Position numbers and translations under genes: made by a program. The notes beneath the pieces are model-generated. The model was not told where the DNA came from and did not search any database. It saw only the letters and a program-made list of their open reading frames with translations. DNA of 64,000 nt from Cyclobacterium plantarum. GTDB taxonomy: Bacteria > Bacteroidota > Bacteroidia > Cytophagales > Cyclobacteriaceae. The stretch is from NCBI RefSeq assembly GCF_011290685.1, contig NZ_JAANYN010000005.1, positions 372,001 to 436,000 of the forward strand. Reading direction: 5' to 3'. Below, in pieces: positions 36,310 through 46,590 of the stretch. Positions within the stretch are counted from its first letter, which is position 1; every line of letters begins with the position of its first letter.

Positions 36310-37302
36310 ATGAGTTTGTTAAACAGTGCAAAAAATGCAATTAGCCTAAAGTTAAATGATACGGTTTTTTTAACTTTTTTTGGTTCTCTTATAATTTTAA
36401 ATTGGAAACCGTTATTTTATCTATTTTTTTCTTCCAATAATCCTGGAGAAAGAATTCATTATATTGAAAATTCTATAGTTAACGATACTTTAGGTAATTT
36501 GTACACCGCAATTGGAATTACTTTAATATATGGTTTTTGTTACCCAATACTTTTAATTGGATTTAATTATGTTAAAAGTATTTACTTGCAAAGAGAGGAA
36601 GTAAATAATGAAAAGATTTATAAGAAAAAGATTAATTCAAATACAGCAATTTTTCAATCTGAATTAGCTAGTAAGGGCGCAAATAAGATTGAAGAGTATA
36701 AAGAGATTATTAAAATAAAAGAGGAACGAATTTCAGAATTAGAATCTTCTATAAAAAAATCAAATCAGGATAATCAAAAGAAAGTAAGAGATTATGAAAA
36801 TACATTGAATCAAGTTAAAGAAAGTAATTCAGTATATTCTGAAAAGATTAATGAATTAGAGCGAGAAAATAATAAACTTAAACAAGAAGTTTTAAATGTT
36901 GAATCATATGTTAGTAAATATTCAGGTATTCTTCAAAAGATTTCTTATTTAATATCCTTTGATTATCAAGGAAACATTAATTTCATTTTTAATCATTATT
37001 TCAATAGTATTCTAAATAATGAATTTAATAAAGAATATTATAATCGTATTTTAAAATCTGAGGAATTTGAAATTATTTTTAAAGACTATGCGGAACACAA
37101 TACAGATAGCATTCATAAATTTAATTTTGAAAATATTGTTCCTACCTACCGCCAAAAATTAGAAAGTGAATTGAATATTAATAATGAGAATTTTGAATCA
37201 AGTAATTTTTCTAATATTTTATTTCTTTTTCGATTAAAATGGTTGAAAGAAAGATTTGATACGATTGAAAGAGAACTTGTTGAATTGGATAAACCTATTT
37301 GA
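36310..37302 (+). CDS. membrane coiled-coil protein
   Basis: 330 residues from the ATG at 36310 (a TTG at 36289 is less likely). Two membrane helices (about 20-38 and 62-85), a long coiled coil (about 95-205; IKIKEERISELESSIKKS, INELERENNKLKQEVL) and a C-terminal helical domain of about 120 residues. No family recognised. The 97-base divergent gap to the HNH gene probably holds its promoter. It may belong with the lysogenic cargo. Confidence 0.65.
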   Translation: MSLLNSAKNAISLKLNDTVFLTFFGSLIILNWKPLFYLFFSSNNPGERIHYIENSIVNDTLGNLYTAIGITLIYGFCYPILLIGFNYVKSIYLQREEVNNEKIYKKKINSNTAIFQSELASKGANKIEEYKEIIKIKEERISELESSIKKSNQDNQKKVRDYENTLNQVKESNSVYSEKINELERENNKLKQEVLNVESYVSKYSGILQKISYLISFDYQGNINFIFNHYFNSILNNEFNKEYYNRILKSEEFEIIFKDYAEHNTDSIHKFNFENIVPTYRQKLESELNINNENFESSNFSNILFLFRLKWLKERFDTIERELVELDKPI

Positions 37303-37348
37303 ATTTCATAAGAAAAAATTTAATTACGATATAAATTAATTTAATGAT

Positions 37349-37624
37349 ATGACACAACTAAAAGAATTCATTGAAGCCTATTCGGATTTACTCAAATCTG
37401 ATAATGAAATTGTTCACTGTGACAATGATGGAAATATTTATACCACCGTTGAAGAGGCTTACGCTGCCAAAAAAGCTGGTAAGGAAATTGAACTTATAAA
37501 CCTAAAGGAAACAGCCATTGAGGAATTAAAGGATATTGGGATTAACAAAAATGAAGCCTCTCAAATGGTTCAAATTCTTAATTTTCTTTATAAGGGTAAA
37601 AGAGGTAGGAAACCCAAAAAGTAA
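37349..37624 (+). CDS. small acidic protein with RGRKPKK tail
   Basis: 91 residues. Helical, with a C-terminal AT-hook-like end (KGKRGRKPKK) suggesting DNA contact. The middle reads VHCDNDGNIYTTVEEAYAAK. Follows the coiled-coil gene by 46 bases and ends before a bidirectional terminator. Possible small regulator; unrecognised. Confidence 0.6.
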   Translation: MTQLKEFIEAYSDLLKSDNEIVHCDNDGNIYTTVEEAYAAKKAGKEIELINLKETAIEELKDIGINKNEASQMVQILNFLYKGKRGRKPKK

Positions 37625-37642
37625 ATTGACCAGCAACAAATA

Positions 37643-37665
37643 AGGCCATCTTAATTTGATGGCCT
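37643..37665. terminator. bidirectional terminator between convergent groups
   Basis: Stem AGGCCATC / GATGGCCT with loop TTAATTT, between the rightward gene ending at 37624 and the leftward tail-fibre gene ending at 37671. The downstream T run is interrupted, so strength is uncertain. Confidence 0.6.
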
Positions 37666-37670
37666 GTATT

Positions 37671-40256
37671 TTAGAGGTTTTTAATAAACATCCAAAGAGA
37701 ATCACCCATTTGTTGATATCCACTTAAAGCAGGATGAACCCCATTAGACCATCTTTCTATTTGTTCTGTAGTTCTTGAATTCGCTGGAACTAGTGATTTT
37801 GGAAAATTAAATTTTCTATCAATGTTGCAATTCATTTGTGCCACAAATATTTTGTTATTTCTATTTTCTATTGTGTCATAATTATCAATTAAAAATGATA
37901 CCCATTCTTTGTAATGCTCTAAATATTGTTTAAGTATATGGGAATTTGAATATGATACCCCAAAAGCATCTTGACTTATTGCTGGTGGAATAGTAACTAA
38001 AATAACAATATTAATATCAGGAACATCATTTCTGATATTTGTTATAAGCGTATCACAATTATTTTTGATTGTATTTAGCTTTGTTTCACTTATAGAATGA
38101 AATACGTCATTTATTCCAAGGTGTATTGTGATCAAATCAGTACTTTGTAAAGTGAATGAATTGGTTGTTAAATAATTTGAAAAATCTAATTGATTCGTTG
38201 ATGAATTCCAAAAGGGACTTTCTGTATTATTTACAAACCAATCAAATGTTTTTCCGGAGTGGCCTTCGTGTTTATTGATTCCGCTTCCTTGTGTTCCTAT
38301 AAATGTTACCGTTGGATTGGTATTGTAATCAGTTGTAATTGTTGATACATAATTCCCATTGGCTGTTGTTGAATCCCCAATACACAACACTTTTAAACTA
38401 GATTGTCCATCATTTATTCCATTGGTAATAACTGTTGTTGTTTTTGTTGCTAATAGTGTTCCTAAATAAAAAACATCTATAGTTAAATTACTATTGGCAG
38501 CTGATCCACTTGGTATATATCTCCAACCTCTTTCATAATGATTTCCTAGATTACAGGTTACTTTAATTTTAAGTTGTTCCAATGGAATATTTGAAAATAT
38601 TACATTTTCCCAAAATATATTCATTTCAACATTTTCAGTTGTATATATATTTGATGGTAAAAGTATTTCGGCTTTGGGTTCAAAGATTTCAGGTAAACCT
38701 ATTTTTTCCTGAATGTATCCTATGAAAGTATCACTAAAGCCAACAATAGGAATGGAAATAGCGGTTTTAACATAGGTTCTTTCACTGCCCGAAGTTGTAA
38801 GCGTTCCCACACTTGTTAAACTTCCATTAGTTACAAACCTTGGCCATCCGTTCCCCTCTGAGGTGGGTAAAATTGATGATGATGAAGCTCCGTATCTATC
38901 CACAAATTGATTGCATTGCCAAATAAGAAATAGTTTTTCGCCTGTGGCATTTTCTATTAAATCATCAAATACACAAAGAATATCCTTTGTTTCAAATGGA
39001 AGAATTGAAACGTTTAATATTTTGTCTTTTAAAACAGCACCCGTTGCATCACCAACAAAAACCCGAAATCTTATTTTGGTAATTTCCGTGTCCCTTGCCC
39101 TAACCTTTACATAAACAGAATTGAAATTTTGAGGCATTCCAATAGCGGTTCCCCATCCTGAAAAGGTGGAAGTTGTATTTAGCCATTGTGCCGAATCTTC
39201 ATCAAAAGTTGGCGTTATGTCGGTTGAAATTGATTCCTTTATATACGTGTTATCAAATGGTGTATTATCATCCTGATTAAAAACAGGATGTACCATTCCA
39301 TTAAAATCACTACGCTTTAAAAATGAATCAAGTCCAGTTAACTCAAATGGTTCAAATGATGTTGGGTTAAACCCTCTTTCTATTTGAAAAGTTGAAACAT
39401 TATTTGTTGTTACCCGAATATATTTTGCGTTGTTTGGTGCAGTACGTGTATTAGATGAACTATTTTCTCCGCTAATAAATACCTTGTTTTCATCGTAAAA
39501 AGCGGTTCTATTTCCGTAACTTAAAGAATAGGTTTCTCCCGGTTCCACTTCTATAAAATGGGAAGCCAAATAATTTTCGTTACCGTTCATTACCTCTCCT
39601 GTTGTTTCACTGATAAATTTATCCGGTATACTATCAGGATCATTGATATTAAAAAGGTTTTTTCCCGGTACTTTACTAGCTTTTTTGTCTATTTGAGAAT
39701 TTAAACCTGTTACCGCTTCTGTTAGCTCTGTTTTCTCTGTAAATGATTCTAATCCTTTTATTTCGTACGGCTCCCAAGCTGTTGAAACTGTCCCTTTTTC
39801 TAATTGAAATCCAGCCCAAGCCCCCTTGCTTGTTCCACACCTTATAAACACTGCATTATTTGGAATTAAAATTGTTTCTCCTGACGTGTTAATAGTATCG
39901 GAACCAGAAATAAAAACCTTTTCACTATCATAAAAAGCACACCAATGTTTAAAATTTACCGTGTAATTTTCACCCCCTTCAACCTGTATATAATTTGTTG
40001 CGTTATAGCTTGTATTATAAGCTAAATTTCCATTATTTGGATTAACGTAATAATCTAAAGTGTTATCAGGATCATCTATATTAAACAGGTTCTTTCCTGT
40101 AAGTTTATTTGCTTTTCTTTCAACCTCTGAAGACAAATTTTCTAAATCATCTGTCTTTGAATATTCTTGTAAATCTAGCTTAGTTGCATAATTTGAACTT
40201 ATTACTGTAATTACCTCATTATCTATTAACTGAACGATTACATTAAATTCTTCCAT
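37671..40256 (-). CDS. SGNH/GDSL-hydrolase tail fibre protein
   Basis: 861 residues. Residues about 55-170 and 195-310 are two copies of one domain (each begins GKNLFNI-x-DPD, contains FYD-x-x-KVFISG and ends in W/F-EP-(Y/F)-E-(I/L)-x-GL). Residues about 625-861 are an SGNH hydrolase: GDST near 634, GIND in LGINDVF, and D/H of the last block in NGVHPALSGYQQMGD. The phage position (last gene of the tail module) suggests a fibre that binds and de-acetylates or de-esterifies a surface polysaccharide. It is the only enzyme in the tail besides possible tip domains. Confidence 0.85.
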   Translation of the reverse strand: MEEFNVIVQLIDNEVITVISSNYATKLDLQEYSKTDDLENLSSEVERKANKLTGKNLFNIDDPDNTLDYYVNPNNGNLAYNTSYNATNYIQVEGGENYTVNFKHWCAFYDSEKVFISGSDTINTSGETILIPNNAVFIRCGTSKGAWAGFQLEKGTVSTAWEPYEIKGLESFTEKTELTEAVTGLNSQIDKKASKVPGKNLFNINDPDSIPDKFISETTGEVMNGNENYLASHFIEVEPGETYSLSYGNRTAFYDENKVFISGENSSSNTRTAPNNAKYIRVTTNNVSTFQIERGFNPTSFEPFELTGLDSFLKRSDFNGMVHPVFNQDDNTPFDNTYIKESISTDITPTFDEDSAQWLNTTSTFSGWGTAIGMPQNFNSVYVKVRARDTEITKIRFRVFVGDATGAVLKDKILNVSILPFETKDILCVFDDLIENATGEKLFLIWQCNQFVDRYGASSSSILPTSEGNGWPRFVTNGSLTSVGTLTTSGSERTYVKTAISIPIVGFSDTFIGYIQEKIGLPEIFEPKAEILLPSNIYTTENVEMNIFWENVIFSNIPLEQLKIKVTCNLGNHYERGWRYIPSGSAANSNLTIDVFYLGTLLATKTTTVITNGINDGQSSLKVLCIGDSTTANGNYVSTITTDYNTNPTVTFIGTQGSGINKHEGHSGKTFDWFVNNTESPFWNSSTNQLDFSNYLTTNSFTLQSTDLITIHLGINDVFHSISETKLNTIKNNCDTLITNIRNDVPDINIVILVTIPPAISQDAFGVSYSNSHILKQYLEHYKEWVSFLIDNYDTIENRNNKIFVAQMNCNIDRKFNFPKSLVPANSRTTEQIERWSNGVHPALSGYQQMGDSLWMFIKNL

Positions 40257-40263
40257 AAAAAAA

Positions 40264-40611
40264 TTAAATTTTGGTTGTTGATTGGAGATTACTAAAAATT
40301 ATCCTAAAATAGGTTTTAACAACTGATCCATTTTTAAGCTTAACATCACCATAATATTTAGGCAAATACAATAATTGAGTTTGCAAATAGGAAATAGTAA
40401 AAACCACCTGATTAGAAGATAAACCAAATGAAATTCCATTCTGTAAATCCAATTTAATTTCTTCTGTTTGTCTGGTTGGATTGCTGGAAATATCTAAATA
40501 AACCCCATCATAGTTGTTTTGAATATCTAATGGATTTTCATTTTCATCAAAAAAATTTAATTGAAATGATTTACTATCCCCTCTAGTTATGTTTAATTGT
40601 AATTCGGTCAT
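40264..40611 (-). CDS. BppU-N-like baseplate/fibre adaptor
   Basis: 115 residues. Starts LQLNITRGDSKSFQLNFFDE, like the N-terminal domain of BppU-type upper baseplate proteins, a beta sandwich that anchors fibres. It is tightly packed between the tail-tip and fibre genes, which supports an adaptor role. Confidence 0.6.
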   Translation of the reverse strand: MTELQLNITRGDSKSFQLNFFDENENPLDIQNNYDGVYLDISSNPTRQTEEIKLDLQNGISFGLSSNQVVFTISYLQTQLLYLPKYYGDVKLKNGSVVKTYFRIIFSNLQSTTKI

Positions 40612-40612
40612 T

Positions 40613-43597
40613 TTATTTGAAAAAATTATTTTTTAATTTTGAATCAATGATTAAAAAAATTGATTTAGGTAAAAGTGAATTACCGTTACTTTCTAATAAT
40701 TGATTTCTTATCAATTCTTTGATAGAATTAAATTCACTGTAATTTCTACTTTTAAATAAACATAATGCTGCTAATCCAGATATATGGATTGATTCATTTG
40801 AATCAGTTGACTTATTCTTGTAAATCCCATTACTTTCAAAAACACTAAATTCATTTATGTAACTACTGTTTTTAGTAAACAGATAAGCATAAACTTTTAA
40901 AAGTAAACTGGTATCATTAATAATATCAAAGTTGTTGGAATCGGATTGTAAACCATAAATCAAACTACCATTTTTAACCAAGTTGTTTTCAATCGATTTT
41001 CTTAGCTTTTTGGCAACGTTTAAATCAAATAGCTTTAACCCAAAATAATAAACAATATTGTCAATTGTGCTAATGGTTGAATCAAACCCTAACTTAATTG
41101 GATTGTTAAAATAATTGCCATCAATGAAAGTAAACACTCCATCAACAATAGATTTTGCTTTGTTTACTTTACTTTGATTATGCATTTTGTATTTGATATA
41201 AAAGTTTAAAGAATAGAAAAGAATTGCATTACTTTTAAAAGTTACATCACCTTGTAAAATTCCATTTTCAATATATTCATTAAACGAACCATCAACATTT
41301 TGCAAAGCAAATAATTCATCAACAATGGTATCAGCAATAAATTCATATTCCTTGTTTCCCAATAAACCTATAATGGCAAAGGACAAATCATAAATATTGC
41401 TTTGATCACCTGTTAGAAATGAAAGTGGTATTCCATTTGATTTATTGGATTCAATTGCTTCATATACACTTAAGTCAAATGGTTTACTCAATTCAACCAA
41501 TTCAATGTTGTGCATTTGTTCTTTGTCACTTATTTCAAGTCCTTGTATTTTAAAAGTCCTGTCTATGGATGGATTAAAGATTATGTCATTCAAATCAATC
41601 AAATCATCACCAAATATTTCACTTCTAAAAGTAAAGGAGGGTTTGCTATACTGTTCAATAATTCGGTTTGCTGTATGCTGTAAGATTGGCAATTCCTCAT
41701 TATTCCTGAACCATACATCAGTTAGACTTCCATCTGATTTTTGTAAAGCTCCCAAATCCCTTAAATTCCCATCACCTAAAACAGTTTCAATCGTTTCCAA
41801 AACTTTTACATTATCATCTTTAATAATTGATTGATATTCTTTTTCGATTTCCAAAGAAATATTAGGATGATCAATTTCAATTCTTTTGATAGTGTTATTC
41901 ACCCGATTAATATTGATTTGGTATTTGGTTGGTACATCAGTATGATAGTTTTGAACGTTCCAAAAATGGGGTGCTGAAATATCAAATTTGATTGTTCCTT
42001 CATCACCTAAAGAAATGTATTCGCTGTATTCATCATATTGGCCTACCAAAAAAAGAACCCTGTACATATTGAATCTTTTGGTATAGTTGTAATCAGGGTT
42101 TTTAAAATTCATCGGTTCTTTTGATTCCTGATTTAGTGTGTATCTTCTGATATACCTTCTAGCTTCTATATAATCAAAGTCCTGTGTATCAGTAATAAAA
42201 GGTGTCCAATCAGGTGTATTGGTAGACCATAAGTATAATTGCTCAGTTGGGTAATCAGCCGTATAACTTAATCTTGCTGTCTGGTTTTTTGTCGTGTTGT
42301 TTGATTCAATCCGTACATAATGGCCAAAAGTTAGATTTTCAAAAAAGTCCTGTAGCTGCTTTTCAGCCCAATTTTGGTAAATGTCTTCATCAAAAGTTGG
42401 GTCTGTTATTCTTTCCGGTGGATGGTCATAATCAACCATTAATTGGGATTCAAAAACAAAATCAATAAACTTGTCAATTCTGCTGGTTTGTAAAGGCAAC
42501 CTGTTATAATTGACCGTTATGCCAATGTAATCTGATTTACTTGCTGTTTGAGCTTCCCCAATAGTGGCATAAGTGTTGTTTGAATATTCTAGTGTGAAAA
42601 TGAATCCGTTATTTTCCCTACTGATAAAACCATTGTTACTAAAATATTTATGATTGGATGAATTAATCCAAGCATCATCAAAAAGATTCCCCCCTTTGAT
42701 TATTGGTTCTTTGGCCTCTTTGTCCTGAATTATTGTAAGTGATTTTTTACCACCTTCTATTTCAATATTTGATGAACCTTCGACAATCTTTAAATTATGA
42801 TCATCCAAATATTTGGTTTGGCTGATTGAATCAATTCCTAAAAAATTACCTGTTATACCACTGTACTTGTAAAAGTTGAAAGTTTCCAAATTAAAGTTGG
42901 TTATTTCCCAACGTCCTTTATTTTGCTTTAAAGTTGCTGCAAAAACTTTCATTAACTCTAGTACCACATCTTCACAATTCCAAGCTTCTTGATTGTCTTG
43001 GTATAAGTTATTAATAAAGGCTCTAGTGTTGATATGGGTATTGAATAAAATACCTGTTGAAAATTGATTGGCTTGATAGCTTATATCCAATCCATCATAA
43101 ATATCTAGTTGTAAACCTATCTTGTCAAAAATAACTTTTAAAACAGAAATGATACTTATTGAATCTTCATAGATGAATTCATCATTTGAATCTTTAAAAG
43201 GTATGTCTTTTAAGGTTGTTAAGTAATCAATTGCTTTAATGGATACCTCATAAGGTGGGGTTACAAAATCTTCATTATAATTGTCAGGTACTAAGAATCC
43301 ATCCCAATAAGCTTCATTTTCCTTTAAAACCTCAATTCTGTATTTCTTTTCCGGGAAATCAGAAAATTCAATGAATTCAAAATTCTTTGTGGAAAGTAAG
43401 TTTATCCTGCATTCACTTTGCATTATTGGATTAAATTTCTTTTCCCCTTCACCATACCATTTTATTGTTAAAGGCTCAGAACCAAAGCTTTCTAAGGTGA
43501 TCAATTCACCATTATAGTTATCTTCTTTTATATAAATTACTGTTTTCCTGTTGTTTATATCTGAATATTCTATTTTGAATTTGTTGTTGTATGCCAT
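40613..43597 (-). CDS. tail tip protein with C-terminal alpha/alpha-toroid domain
   Basis: 994 residues. The N-terminal 700 residues are beta-rich, of the distal tail/tail-tip type seen after the tape measure gene in Bacteroidota siphophages (IYIKEDNYNGELITLESFGS; WDGFLVPDNYNEDFVTPPYE). Residues about 725-990 change character to paired helices with the pattern DTIVDELFALQNVDGSFNEY, IYGLQSDSNNF and DTSLLLKVYAYL, as in alpha/alpha toroids of glycoside hydrolases or prenyltransferase-like proteins. That suggests a fused glycan-active or glycan-binding domain. The catalytic residues cannot be named. A TTTTTTAA leader lies before the ATG. Confidence 0.7.
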   Translation of the reverse strand: MAYNNKFKIEYSDINNRKTVIYIKEDNYNGELITLESFGSEPLTIKWYGEGEKKFNPIMQSECRINLLSTKNFEFIEFSDFPEKKYRIEVLKENEAYWDGFLVPDNYNEDFVTPPYEVSIKAIDYLTTLKDIPFKDSNDEFIYEDSISIISVLKVIFDKIGLQLDIYDGLDISYQANQFSTGILFNTHINTRAFINNLYQDNQEAWNCEDVVLELMKVFAATLKQNKGRWEITNFNLETFNFYKYSGITGNFLGIDSISQTKYLDDHNLKIVEGSSNIEIEGGKKSLTIIQDKEAKEPIIKGGNLFDDAWINSSNHKYFSNNGFISRENNGFIFTLEYSNNTYATIGEAQTASKSDYIGITVNYNRLPLQTSRIDKFIDFVFESQLMVDYDHPPERITDPTFDEDIYQNWAEKQLQDFFENLTFGHYVRIESNNTTKNQTARLSYTADYPTEQLYLWSTNTPDWTPFITDTQDFDYIEARRYIRRYTLNQESKEPMNFKNPDYNYTKRFNMYRVLFLVGQYDEYSEYISLGDEGTIKFDISAPHFWNVQNYHTDVPTKYQININRVNNTIKRIEIDHPNISLEIEKEYQSIIKDDNVKVLETIETVLGDGNLRDLGALQKSDGSLTDVWFRNNEELPILQHTANRIIEQYSKPSFTFRSEIFGDDLIDLNDIIFNPSIDRTFKIQGLEISDKEQMHNIELVELSKPFDLSVYEAIESNKSNGIPLSFLTGDQSNIYDLSFAIIGLLGNKEYEFIADTIVDELFALQNVDGSFNEYIENGILQGDVTFKSNAILFYSLNFYIKYKMHNQSKVNKAKSIVDGVFTFIDGNYFNNPIKLGFDSTISTIDNIVYYFGLKLFDLNVAKKLRKSIENNLVKNGSLIYGLQSDSNNFDIINDTSLLLKVYAYLFTKNSSYINEFSVFESNGIYKNKSTDSNESIHISGLAALCLFKSRNYSEFNSIKELIRNQLLESNGNSLLPKSIFLIIDSKLKNNFFK

Positions 43598-43610
43598 TGA
43601 TTAAAAAATA

Positions 43611-46202
43611 TTATACCCTGCCCCTTTTTTGGTTTTCCTTATTGACTATGTACACCAAATCAGAACCTTCAATTCTAAATTTTCCTCTAAGTTCAGTTGG
43701 TTGGTTATTCCTGAATTTCAAATCATTTGAACTGATAATGGTCCCTGATTGGTTAGGCACAAATAATTCAGTTCCTCTTTCACCCACCTTATAAGCTGAA
43801 CCCATATTTACGGCTCCACCTTCAGCCCTACTACCACCAAAATTATTGGTTGCCATATTTCCAATTGATGATTTAATGAAACCTGCTAAGGCTATTAAAG
43901 CAACACCTCCAGCTATTGCAACGGCTGGATTTAAGGATTGTAAAGCTTTCTTTATACCTAAAATGGCAATACCTGCACCGATTGCCATTTTACCAAGTTG
44001 TTGCATTACATTGGTCAGGGATTCCAGTAAAACAGTACCAATACTGCTTATATGGGCTGATCCGCTTAACACTTCCCCTAAAGCTGTACTGAATGAAGAC
44101 AAGCCTTCAGCAATACCCTGATTGATTATGTAGTTGAAACCGTTGCTTAAATCCAATCCTATTTGTTGGAATGATTGGGATAAGGATCTACCAGCCAATT
44201 CAATTTCCTTTAATTTCTGGTTGAAATTTGTAAGTTTAATTTCAGGCTCCACCACTGGAACCCCTGAAACAGCTGTTGAAATAGCTCTGTTGGTACCCTT
44301 ATTATTGACCTGGCTAACTGGTAAAGGCTGTACTGTTTTTGGTTCTAATACCGTTAAAGGTGCAATAGATTCAGTTTCTTTTTTGACCTTTTTAACCTTG
44401 GTAATGTATTCATCCAAATACCCGTTTACGGTCTTAAGACCACTGGAAATATTGTCTAATCCGAAGTATCCGGTGACCTTACTAATACCACTAATTACAG
44501 TGGAAAATACTGTTAAAATGTTCTTAAAAATGACCTTAAAAAAGGATTGAATGAAATTACCAACTGATTCAAATGCACCTTTAAAATCACCTTTAACCAG
44601 CTTAACCGCAACATCTACAAAGGTTCTTAAATAATCAATCACTAAAGTTAAATTGCTAATTATCAGGTCAAAGGCTGTAAAAACAGTGGGCTTTAAAAAA
44701 TTGAATACCTCAGTTATTTCATTTCCGTATTTATCCCAAACTCTTTTTGATACACTTACGAATTCATTAATAATGTCCTTAATTCCGTTGATAGTGGTAT
44801 TCCATAATTTCTTTAGGGAATCCAGAAAAGCAACCCCATTACCATTAGTAAAGTAATCAACTATTTCATCCCAATATTTATAGATTAAAAGTGCTGCTGC
44901 ACCAACTGCCAAACCAATTGCTAATACAGGTGCCGAAATACCTGCTAATAGAGGTGTTAATACCTTTAATGCACCAATACTTGAACTTACAAGTCTTACA
45001 ATTTGTCCAAGACCTAGAATAAGAGGTGGAACAATAGCAAGGAAAACCCCAAATCCAACCACAATTTCTTTGGTTGAATCATCCAGATTTCTAAACCAAT
45101 TGGCAACAGCTTTAACCCCATCAGCTAAGGAATAAAACATAGGTGCAAGCTTTTCACCTATTTCAATTTGAATGCTTTCTAAAGCTGATCGCATAGAACG
45201 CAAAGCACCACCTAAACCGCTTTCCATTGTTTCAGCCATTGAATGAGCTGAACCTTCACTATTGGCTAATTCTCTTTGGTACCGCCTTAATTCCTCTGAT
45301 CCAGAATTTAACAATAGGTTTACCCCTCTAATGGATTCCTGTTTGAAAATACCTGCTAAGGCTGAATCCCTCATTTTTCCGGTCATTCCGGTTGTGGCTG
45401 CTTCAACATCTTGAATAATATCAACCAGTGACCGCATATTTCCTTCAGCATCATAAAGGCTTACATTCATTCCACCAATGGCAACATTACCATTATCAGA
45501 AGCCTTTTTCATATCCCTCATTACAGCGTTTAAGGTTGTTCCAGCCATAGAACCCTTCAAACCACTGTTGGCAAAAACAGCTAATAAGGATATTGAATCT
45601 TCAATAGTTTGATTGGCTGAAGCCATATTGGATGAACTGTATTTCATAGCCTCTCCAAGCTGTTCAACACTGGTATTGGCTTTGGCCTGACCTATGGCAA
45701 ATAAATCACTAACCTTAGAAGTCTGATCGGCTTCAATCTGATAGGCTGACATTACATCAGTTAAAATGTCTGTGGTGGTTGCTAGATTTCCACCTGCAAC
45801 GGCTGCCAAGTCTAATGAACTGGCTAAGGAATCTTGAATCTGTTTGGTGTTGTATCCAGCCAAAGCCATATATTGCATAGCTTCTGAAACCTCAGTGGCT
45901 GAAAATCGAGTGTTACCACCTAATTCTTTGGCCTGATCGTTAAGGGCTTTAAATTCGCTTGTGGTGGCATTGGTTAAAGCTTGAACCCGTAACATACCAT
46001 CACTGAATTGGGCTGTTGTATGGGTGGCAATACCGCCTAAAATAGACAATGGTAAGCTAACCTTTGAACTGATATCGCTGGCAATCTGATTAAGGTTTCT
46101 GGAAAATCTGTTTAAATCTCTTTGAACCCCTCCAATTACTTGTTGAAATTGATTAGCATTACCACCGATACTAACCAGAATTCTACCTACATTATTACTC
46201 AT
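43611..46202 (-). CDS. tape measure protein (TP901 family)
   Basis: 863 residues. N-terminal PhageMin_Tail/TP901 core (residues about 60-330: FSDGMLRVQALTNATTSEFK; FSATEVSEAMQYMALAGYNT; SSSNMASANQTIEDS; FANSGLKGSMAGTTL). Hydrophobic stretches around 390-450 and 760-800 match membrane segments used for DNA ejection. The length of 863 residues predicts a tail of about 130 nm by the usual 1.5 A per residue rule. It follows the frameshifted chaperone genes as expected. Two TTTTTTAA tracts precede the start. Confidence 0.93.
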   Translation of the reverse strand: MSNNVGRILVSIGGNANQFQQVIGGVQRDLNRFSRNLNQIASDISSKVSLPLSILGGIATHTTAQFSDGMLRVQALTNATTSEFKALNDQAKELGGNTRFSATEVSEAMQYMALAGYNTKQIQDSLASSLDLAAVAGGNLATTTDILTDVMSAYQIEADQTSKVSDLFAIGQAKANTSVEQLGEAMKYSSSNMASANQTIEDSISLLAVFANSGLKGSMAGTTLNAVMRDMKKASDNGNVAIGGMNVSLYDAEGNMRSLVDIIQDVEAATTGMTGKMRDSALAGIFKQESIRGVNLLLNSGSEELRRYQRELANSEGSAHSMAETMESGLGGALRSMRSALESIQIEIGEKLAPMFYSLADGVKAVANWFRNLDDSTKEIVVGFGVFLAIVPPLILGLGQIVRLVSSSIGALKVLTPLLAGISAPVLAIGLAVGAAALLIYKYWDEIVDYFTNGNGVAFLDSLKKLWNTTINGIKDIINEFVSVSKRVWDKYGNEITEVFNFLKPTVFTAFDLIISNLTLVIDYLRTFVDVAVKLVKGDFKGAFESVGNFIQSFFKVIFKNILTVFSTVISGISKVTGYFGLDNISSGLKTVNGYLDEYITKVKKVKKETESIAPLTVLEPKTVQPLPVSQVNNKGTNRAISTAVSGVPVVEPEIKLTNFNQKLKEIELAGRSLSQSFQQIGLDLSNGFNYIINQGIAEGLSSFSTALGEVLSGSAHISSIGTVLLESLTNVMQQLGKMAIGAGIAILGIKKALQSLNPAVAIAGGVALIALAGFIKSSIGNMATNNFGGSRAEGGAVNMGSAYKVGERGTELFVPNQSGTIISSNDLKFRNNQPTELRGKFRIEGSDLVYIVNKENQKRGRV

Positions 46203-46227
46203 TAAAAAATAGTTTTAAAAAATTGGA

Positions 46228-46590
46228 TTAAAGGAAATTCCATTTCTTTTGTAAATCCCTAAATTCCTTTTCTGTTAGTTTTTTGATTTCTTTTTTGCTT
46301 TCCCAATTAAAAGGTATTAACTGTTCAATAGATTTGGATTGTGCTTTTTTATCCAAATGAGGTTTGATAGAATAGTAAGATTGAAACCTAGCTAAATTGT
46401 ATTGGTGTTTTCTTTCATTTTCAAACCCTTTAATAAAAAAATGAAACTCTATTGGGGTCAAATCATAAAAGTCATTTAATGACAAACCAGCTTCAAAAGC
46501 CAATTGTAAACTGATATCATCATTTTTATTTTCACTTGTTGAATTCTCAGAAGGTGGATTATTTATTTCCCCTTCTGACTGGTAAAAAAA
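46228..46590 (-). CDS. tail assembly chaperone, -1 frameshift extension
   Basis: Frame entered from the chaperone gene at the T7 site (46584-46590). From there it reads YQSEGEINNPPSEN and continues without a stop through LQLAFEAGLSLNDFYD to FRDLQKKWNF. It has no ATG of its own; the only candidate start is a TTG at 46503. Equivalent to the T part of lambda gpG-GT: the fused product would recruit tail tube subunits to the tape measure, encoded directly downstream. Confidence 0.8.
   Translation of the reverse strand, partial: FFYQSEGEINNPPSENSTSENKNDDISLQLAFEAGLSLNDFYDLTPIEFHFFIKGFENERKHQYNLARFQSYYSIKPHLDKKAQSKSIEQLIPFNWESKKEIKKLTEKEFRDLQKKWNFL

Noticed and set aside
37671-40256. Host esterase gene
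   Set aside because: Although it has an SGNH domain, it lies in the tail operon and has fibre-type N-terminal domains and no signal peptide.
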